Origin: Echiichthys vipera
Lineage: Eukaryota > Chordata > Actinopteri > Perciformes > Trachinidae
Length of the DNA stretch: 64,000 nucleotides
Direction: 5' to 3'
Assembly: GCA_963691815.1 (NCBI GenBank)
Contig: OY829665.1
Span: 21,482,685 to 21,546,684, forward strand
Part shown: positions 58,540-64,000 of the stretch, piece after piece
Position numbering within the stretch: the stretch's first letter is position 1
How the letters are laid out: each line of letters begins with the position of its first letter
Program-made: the position numbers and the translations under genes
Notes under the pieces: model-generated
Told to the model about the DNA's origin: nothing
Seen by the model: the letters and a program-made list of their open reading frames with translations, nothing else
Databases searched by the model: none

Positions 58540-59317
58540 CAATGCTTTGCTATGAGTTCGGTAAAAACTAGTGTAATGGGGTGTCGGATGGACCGAGTGA
58601 TTTCCTCTGGATTGACACATATGACTTCCAGCATTCAAGCCATCAGTTGGCAGAGTTGATTCCATGTAGTATCAACCCTGGACAAGAATCAAGTCTGGAC
58701 ATAGGGTGGAGTGTCTCTTTCACACATGGTAGCACACAACAGGAGATAGTCTGTGTCAGATGCGTGCTCACTGACTAAGAATATTGTTTGGTTTTTCAGC
58801 GAGGGGTGATGTTGGTGCATTCAGCAGGCAGGACATGGCCACAAGCAACTAAGCCTCTTGCCGTTCCTTGAATTTAACTGACCATTAGAGGGTGGGTCCT
58901 TTGATACAGAAGTTCCAAAATCCCATCCTTTCTCCATTTAGACAGTTCATTGCAGGTTTGTAGTGCATGTGTTGAAGAGGCTGCACATTGCTCTCTGGTT
59001 AGAAGGCAAGTTGATTTCCCGCAAGATCAACCTGTGTTTGAACAGTGAGCGTGTTCATCTTTCCTTCCCTACCTTTTTTGGATTATTGTGAAGATTACAA
59101 AGTACATCAAAGACTTCCTCAAACACAAAGCAACATCGTGGCCTCTGAGGATGCAGCAGTGTGGTGACGAGATCATTACTCGTCTTCTGTTCAGCCCAGG
59201 AGTGAATTGAGCAGTGTGTTTAGGGTGAAGTTAATGCATTTTTCAGTGCATCAGTATGTTGCGGAAACTGATCTTCCAATGAGCCAATTACATTGCGGGG
59301 CAAAGTAAGCAGCTATA

Positions 59318-59396
59318 CGACGAGGATGGGATTCGGAATGCGTGCAGAGCACAATGGATTAGCAGTCCATCGCCTTAACCACTCGGCCACCTCGTC
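59318..59396 (-). pseudogene. tRNA-Ser(GCU) pseudogene, unit 55, class S5
   Basis: T-arm deletion as in unit 25. The spacer on its left belongs to the unit 30 lineage, so a recombination junction lies close by at about 59265-59286. Confidence 0.8.
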
Positions 59397-59497
59397 CTCT
59401 TCTCCTTGCTTTCTAACAGTAAGTGTCAGACCCAGGTGCGAAAACTGCAGAATGGGGGGAGAGGAGAAGCGTCGAAAGGGGCTAAACAGTACGCATC

Positions 59498-59570
59498 GGG
59501 GAATTAGCTCAAATGGTAGAGCGCTCGCTTAGCATGTGAGAGGTAGAGGGATCAACGCCCTCATTCTCCA
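59498..59570 (+). tRNA. tRNA-Ala-AGC: tRNA-Ala(AGC), unit 55
   Basis: Anticodon AGC; all stems pair; GC box absent upstream. Confidence 0.94.
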
Positions 59571-60339
59571 CAATGCTTTACTATGAGTTTGGTAAAAACT
59601 AGTGTGATGCAGTGTCGCATGGACCGAGTGATTTCCTCTGGATCGACACATATGACTTCCAGCAATCAAGCCATCAGTTGGCAGAGCTGATTCCATGTAC
59701 TATGAACCCTGGACAAGAATCAAGTCTGGACATAGGGTGGAGTGTCTCTTTCACACATGGTAGCACACAACAGGAGATAGTCTGTGTCAGATGCGTGCTC
59801 ACTGACTAATAATATTGTTTGGTTTTTCAGCGAGGGGTGATGTTGGTGCATTCAAAAGGCAGGACATGGCCACAAGCAACTAAGCCTCTTGCCGTTCCTT
59901 GAATTTAACTGACCATTAGAGGGTGGGTCCTTAGATACAGAAGTTCCCAAATCCCGTCCTTTCTCCATTTAGACAGTTCATTGCAGGTTTGTAGTGCATG
60001 TGTTGAAGAGGCTGCACATTGCTCTCTGGTTAGAAGGCAAGTTGATTCCCCGCAAGATCAACCTGTGTTTGAGCAGTGAGCGTGTTCATCTTTCCTTCCC
60101 TACCTTTTTTGGATTATAGTGAAGATTACAAAGTACATCAAAGACTTCCTCAAACACAAAGCAACATCGTGGCCTCTGAGGATGCAGCAGTGTGGTGACG
60201 AGAGCATTACTCGTCTGCTGTTCAGCCCAGGAGTGAATTGAGCAGGGTGAAGTTAATGCATTTTTCAGTGCATCAGTATGTTGCGGAAACTGATCTTCCA
60301 ATGAGCCAGTTACATTGCGAGGCAAAGTGAGCAGCTATA

Positions 60340-60421
60340 CGACGAGGATGGGATTAAGACCCATGCGTGCAGAGCACAATGGATTAGCAGTCCATCACCT
60401 TAACCACTCGGCCACCTCGTC
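60340..60421 (-). tRNA. tRNA-Ser-GCT: tRNA-Ser(GCU), unit 56, class S1
   Basis: T-loop TCTTAAT, G10:U25. Confidence 0.87.
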
Positions 60422-60527
60422 CTCTTCTCCTTGCCTTCTAACAGTAAGTGTCGGACCCAGGTGTGAAAAGTGCGGAATGGGGGGAGAGGAGAAGCGTCGA
60501 AAGGGGCGGGGCTACACAGTACACATC

Positions 60528-60600
60528 GGGGCATTAGCTCAAATGGTAGAGCGCTCGCTTTGCATGTGAGAGGTAGAGGGATCAACGCCCTCATTCTCCA
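60528..60600 (+). tRNA. tRNA-Ala-TGC: tRNA-Ala(UGC), unit 56, acceptor mismatch
   Basis: A5 is changed to C, so C5 faces U68 in the acceptor stem. Only this copy has the change. Confidence 0.88.
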
Positions 60601-61369
60601 CAATGCTTTACTATGAGTTCAGTAAAAACTAGTGTGATGCGGTGTCGGATGGACTGAGTGATTTCCTCTGGTTCGACACATATGACTTCCAGCAATCAAG
60701 CCATCAGTTGGCAGAGCTGATTCCATGTACTATGAACCCTGGACAAGAATCAAGTCTGGACATAGGGTGGAGTGTCTCTTTCACACATGGTAGCACACAA
60801 CAGGAGATAGTCTGTGTCAGATGCGTGCTCACTGACTAAGAATATTGTTTGGTTTTTCAGCGAGGGGTGATGTTGGTGCATTCAAAAGGCAGGACATGGC
60901 CACAAGCAACTAAGCCTCTTGCCGTTCCTTGAATTTAACTGACCATTAGAGGGTGGGTCCTTAGATACAGAAGTTCCCAAATCCCGTCCTTTCTCCATTT
61001 AGACAGTTCATTGCAGGTTTGTAGTGCATAAGTTGAAGAGGCTGCACATTGCTCTCTGGTTAGAAGGCAAGTTGATTCCCCGCAAGATCAACCTGTGTTT
61101 GAGCAGTGAGCGTGTTCATCTTTCCTTCCCTACCTTTTTTGGATTATTGTGAAGATTACAAAGTACATCAAAGACTTCCTCAAACACAAAGCAACATCGT
61201 GGCCTCTGAGGATGCAGCAGTGTGGTGACGAAATCATTACTCGTCTTCTGTTCAGCCCAGGAGGGAATTGAGCTTGGTGAAGGTAATGCATTTTTCAGTG
61301 CATCAGTATGTTGCAGAAACTGATCTTCCAATGAGCCAGTTACATTGCGGGGCAAAGTAAGCATCTATA

Positions 61370-61448
61370 CGACGAGGATGGGATTCGGAATGCGTGCAGA
61401 GCACAATGGATTAGCAGTCCATCGCCTTAACCACTCGGCCACCTCGTC
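61370..61448 (-). pseudogene. tRNA-Ser(GCU) pseudogene, unit 57, class S5
   Basis: T-arm deletion as in unit 25, but the left flank reads AAGCATCTATAC as in units 7 and 9, so this is a different recombinant. Confidence 0.8.
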
Positions 61449-61549
61449 CTCTTCTCCTTGCTTTCTAACAGTAAGTGTCAGACCCAGGTGCGAAAACTGC
61501 AGAATGGGGGGAGAGGAGAAGCGTCGAAAGGGGCTAAACAGTACGCATC

Positions 61550-61622
61550 GGGGAATTAGCTCAAATGGTAGAGCGCTCGCTTAGCATGTGAGAGGTAGAG
61601 GGATCAACGCCCTCATTCTCCA
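61550..61622 (+). tRNA. tRNA-Ala-AGC: tRNA-Ala(AGC), unit 57
   Basis: Anticodon AGC; all stems pair; GC box absent upstream. Confidence 0.94.
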
Positions 61623-62389
61623 CAATGCTTTACTATGAGTTTGGTAAAAACTAGTGTGATGCAGTGTCGCATGGACCGAGTGAATTCCTCTGGATCGACA
61701 CATATGACTTCCAGCAATCAAGCCATCAGTTGGCAGAGCTGATTCCATGTACTATGAACCCTGGACAAGAATCAAGTCTGGACATAGGGTGGAGTGTCTC
61801 TTTCACACATGGTAGCACACAACAGGAGATAGTCTGTGTCAGATGCGTGCTCACTGACTAAGAATATTGTTTGGTGTTTCAGCGAGGGGTGATGTTGGTG
61901 CATTCAGCAGGCAGGACATGGCCACAAGCAACTAAGCCTCTTGCCGTTCCTTGAATTTAACTGACCATTAGAGGGTGGGTCCTTAGATACAGAAGTTCCC
62001 AAATCCCGTCCTTTCTCCATTTAGACAGTTCATTGCAGGTTTGTAGTGCATGTGTTGAAGAGGCTGCACATTGCTCTCTGGTCAGAAGGCAAATTGATTC
62101 CCCGCAAGATCAACCTGTGTTTGAGCAGTGAGCGTGTTCATCTTTCCTTCCCTACCTTTTTTGGATTATAGTGAAGATTACAAAGTACATCAAAGACTTC
62201 CTCAAACACAAAGCAACATCGTGGCCTCTGAGGATGCAGCAGTGTGGTGACGAGATCATTACTCGTCTTCTGTTCAGCCCAGGAGTGAATTGAGCAGTGA
62301 AGTTAATGCATTTTTCAGTGCATCAGTATGTTGCGGAAACTGATATTCCAATGAGCCAGTTACATTGCGGGGCAAAGTGAGCAGCTATA

Positions 62390-62471
62390 CGACAGGGATG
62401 GGATTCAGACCCATGCGTGCAGAGCACAATGGATTAGCAGTCCATCGCCTTAACCACTCGGCCACCTCGTC
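62390..62471 (-). tRNA. tRNA-Ser-GCT: tRNA-Ser(GCU), unit 58, class S2, acceptor damaged
   Basis: T-loop TCTGAAT. A5/C68 mismatch and G4:U69, as in unit 5. Confidence 0.82.
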
Positions 62472-62577
62472 CTCTTCTCCTTGCCTTCTAGCAGTAAGTG
62501 TCGGACCCAGGTGTGAAAAGTGCGGAATGGGGGGAGAGGAGAAGCGTCGAAAGGGGCGGGGCTACACAGTACACGTC

Positions 62578-62650
62578 GGGGAATTAGCTCAAATGGTAGA
62601 GTGCTCGCTTCGCATGTGAGAGGTAGAGGGATCAACGCCCTCATTCTCCA
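62578..62650 (+). tRNA. tRNA-Ala-CGC: tRNA-Ala(CGC), unit 58
   Basis: The anticodon loop is TTCGCAT, anticodon CGC at 62611-62613, the only CGC copy in the window. G10:U25 wobble; G3:U70 and A73 present; other stems intact. It would read GCG codons. Confidence 0.92.
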
Positions 62651-63407
62651 AAATGCTTTACTATGAGTTCGGTAAAAACTAGTGTGATGCGGTGTCGGAT
62701 GGACCGAGTGATTTCCTCTGGATCGACACATATGACTTCCAGCAATCAAGCCATCAGTTGGCAGAGCTGATTCCATGTACTATGAACCCTGGACAAGAAT
62801 CAAGTCTGGACATAGGATGGAGTGTCTCTTTCACACATGGTAGCACACAACAGGAGATAGTCTGTGTCAGATGCGTGCTCACTGACTAAGAATATTGTTT
62901 GGTTTTTCAGCGAGGGGTGATGTTGGTGCATTCAGCAGGCAGGACATGGCCACAAGCAACTAAGCCTCTTGCCAACCTTGAATTTAACTGACCATTAGAG
63001 GGTGGGTCCTTAGATACAGAAGTTCCCAAATCCCGTCCTTTCTCCATTTAGACAGTTCATTGCAGGTTTGTAGTGCATGTGTTGAAGAGGCTGCACATTG
63101 CTCTCTGGTTAGAAGGCAAGTTGATTCCCCGCAAGATCAACCTGTGTTTGAGCAGTGAGCGTGTTCATCTTTCCTTCCCTACCTTTTTTGGATTATAGTG
63201 AAGATTACAAAGTACATCAAATACTTCCTCAAACACAAAGCCTCTGAGGATGCAGCAGTGTGGTGACGAGAGCATTACTCGTCTGCTGTTCAGCCCAGGA
63301 GTGAATTGAGCAGGCTGAAGGTAATGCATTTTTCAGTGCATCAGTATGTTGGGGAAACTGATCTTCCAATGAACCAGTTACATTGCGGGGCAAAGTAAGC
63401 ATTTATA

Positions 63408-63489
63408 CGATGAGGATGGGATTTGGACCCATGCGTGCAGAGCACAATGGATTAGCAGTCCATCGCCTTAACCACTCGGCCACCTCGTC
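63408..63489 (-). tRNA. tRNA-Ser-GCT: tRNA-Ser(GCU), unit 59, class S7
   Basis: T-loop TCCAAAT; C3/A70 mismatch; G10:C25 present. Confidence 0.83.
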
Positions 63490-63595
63490 CTCTTCTCCTT
63501 GCTTTCTAACAGTAAGTGTCGGACCCAGGTGCGAAAAGTGCGGAATGGGGGGAGAGGAGAAGCGTCGAAAGGGGCGGGGCTACACAGTACACATC

Positions 63596-63668
63596 GGGGA
63601 ATTAGCTCAAATGGTAGAGCGCTCGCTTTGCATGTGAGAGGTAGAGGGATCAACGCCCTCATTCTCCA
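63596..63668 (+). tRNA. tRNA-Ala-TGC: tRNA-Ala(UGC), unit 59
   Basis: Structurally intact copy, T-loop ATCAACG. The spacer after it runs off the window. Confidence 0.94.
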
Positions 63669-64000
63669 CAATGCTTTACTATGAGTTCAGTAAAAACTAG
63701 TGTGATGCGGTGTCGGATGGACTGAGTGATTTCCTCTGGTTCGACACATATGACTTCCAGCAATCAAGCCATCAGTTGGCAGAGCTGATTCCATGTACTA
63801 TGAACCCTGGACAAGAATCAAGTCTGGACATAGGGTGGAGTGTCTCTTTCACACATGGTAGCACACAACAGGAGATAGTCTGTGTCAGATGCGTGCTCAC
63901 TGACTCAGAATATTGTTTGGTTTTTCAGCGAGGGGTGATGTTGGTGCATTCAAAAGGCAGGACATGGCCACAAGCAACTAAGCCTCTTGCCGTTCCTTGA

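Larger units (their letters stand above)
52563..58672. repeat. 6,576 bp period block, fourth occurrence (units 49-54)
   Basis: Last copy of the six-monomer block. Its final unit (54) has the C marker at 58673 also found in units 29 and 48, not the G of unit 35, so the last monomer descends from the unit 29/48 lineage. Confidence 0.88.
1..64000. repeat. Tandem array of about 1.03 kb tRNA-Ser/tRNA-Ala monomers, 59 units
   Basis: The same monomer recurs head to tail through the whole window, with the same internal order: spacer, tRNA-Ser on minus, 106 bp gap, tRNA-Ala on plus. Monomer lengths, taken from a fixed point 42 bp after each Ala gene, are 1,016 to 1,051 bp, or 1,381 to 1,398 bp where a LINE fragment is present. 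Both window ends lie inside spacer, so the array continues on each side. No open reading frame has a recognisable domain apart from the LINE tail. The short frames shared by every unit are translations of tRNA or spacer sequence. Confidence 0.98.

Noticed and set aside
1..64000. CRISPR array or bacterial tRNA operon
   Set aside because: The repeats are about 1 kb with no short repeat/spacer pattern. The tRNA genes are eukaryotic in form, and the LINE is an animal retrotransposon.
1..64000. tRNA-derived SINE family
   Set aside because: Copies are strictly tandem in one orientation, contain two complete divergent tRNA genes, and have no poly-A tails or target-site duplications per copy.

Overview
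The whole 64 kb window is one tandem array. It holds no protein-coding gene that I can support. The repeating monomer is about 1.03 kb and carries two tRNA genes head to head: tRNA-Ser(GCU) on the minus strand and tRNA-Ala on the plus strand. Their 5' ends are separated by about 106 bp, and about 770 bp of non-coding spacer follows before the next pair. I count 59 complete pairs (units 1 to 59, numbered left to right). The array runs off both ends of the window.

The tRNA sequences are eukaryotic and vertebrate-like: the Ala gene has an A/B-box layout, G3:U70 and no encoded CCA. Eight units carry the same 5'-truncated fragment of a fish-type L2/CR1/Rex1-like LINE with a TGCCT-repeat tail. A ray-finned fish genome is the best guess; I cannot name a species. 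Large tRNA gene arrays are known in zebrafish and Xenopus.

Layout. Units 1-12 (1 to about 12.7 kb) are LINE-free and comparatively diverse. Units 13-54 (about 12.7 to 58.7 kb) form a nested higher-order repeat. A 2,437 bp dimer occurs three times (units 13-18). A six-monomer block with a 6,576 bp period occurs twice. Both lie inside a 20,771 bp, 19-monomer block that is itself tandemly duplicated and nearly identical between copies. Units 55-59 return to types seen at the left side.

Sequence classes. Ser genes: S1 has T-loop TCTTAAT with G10:U25 (16 units). S2 has TCTGAAT (14). S3 has TCTGAAT plus A14 changed to U and G10:U25 (14). S4 is 83 nt with an enlarged T-loop (4). S5 is 79 nt with the T-arm destroyed (6). 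S6 has TCCGAAT with a T-stem mismatch (2). S7 has TCCAAAT with C3/A70 in the acceptor (3). No Ser copy has the canonical TTCGAAT. Ala genes: 52 have anticodon UGC, 6 have AGC and 1 has CGC. Fourteen UGC copies carry a C52/C62 T-stem mismatch, and two copies have a G discriminator.

The Ala genes are mostly intact; the Ser genes look like a degenerating passenger. Neither gene has a normal Pol III T-run close downstream. The array therefore behaves like a satellite built from a tRNA gene pair, homogenised by unequal exchange. Whether it contributes tRNA is open.
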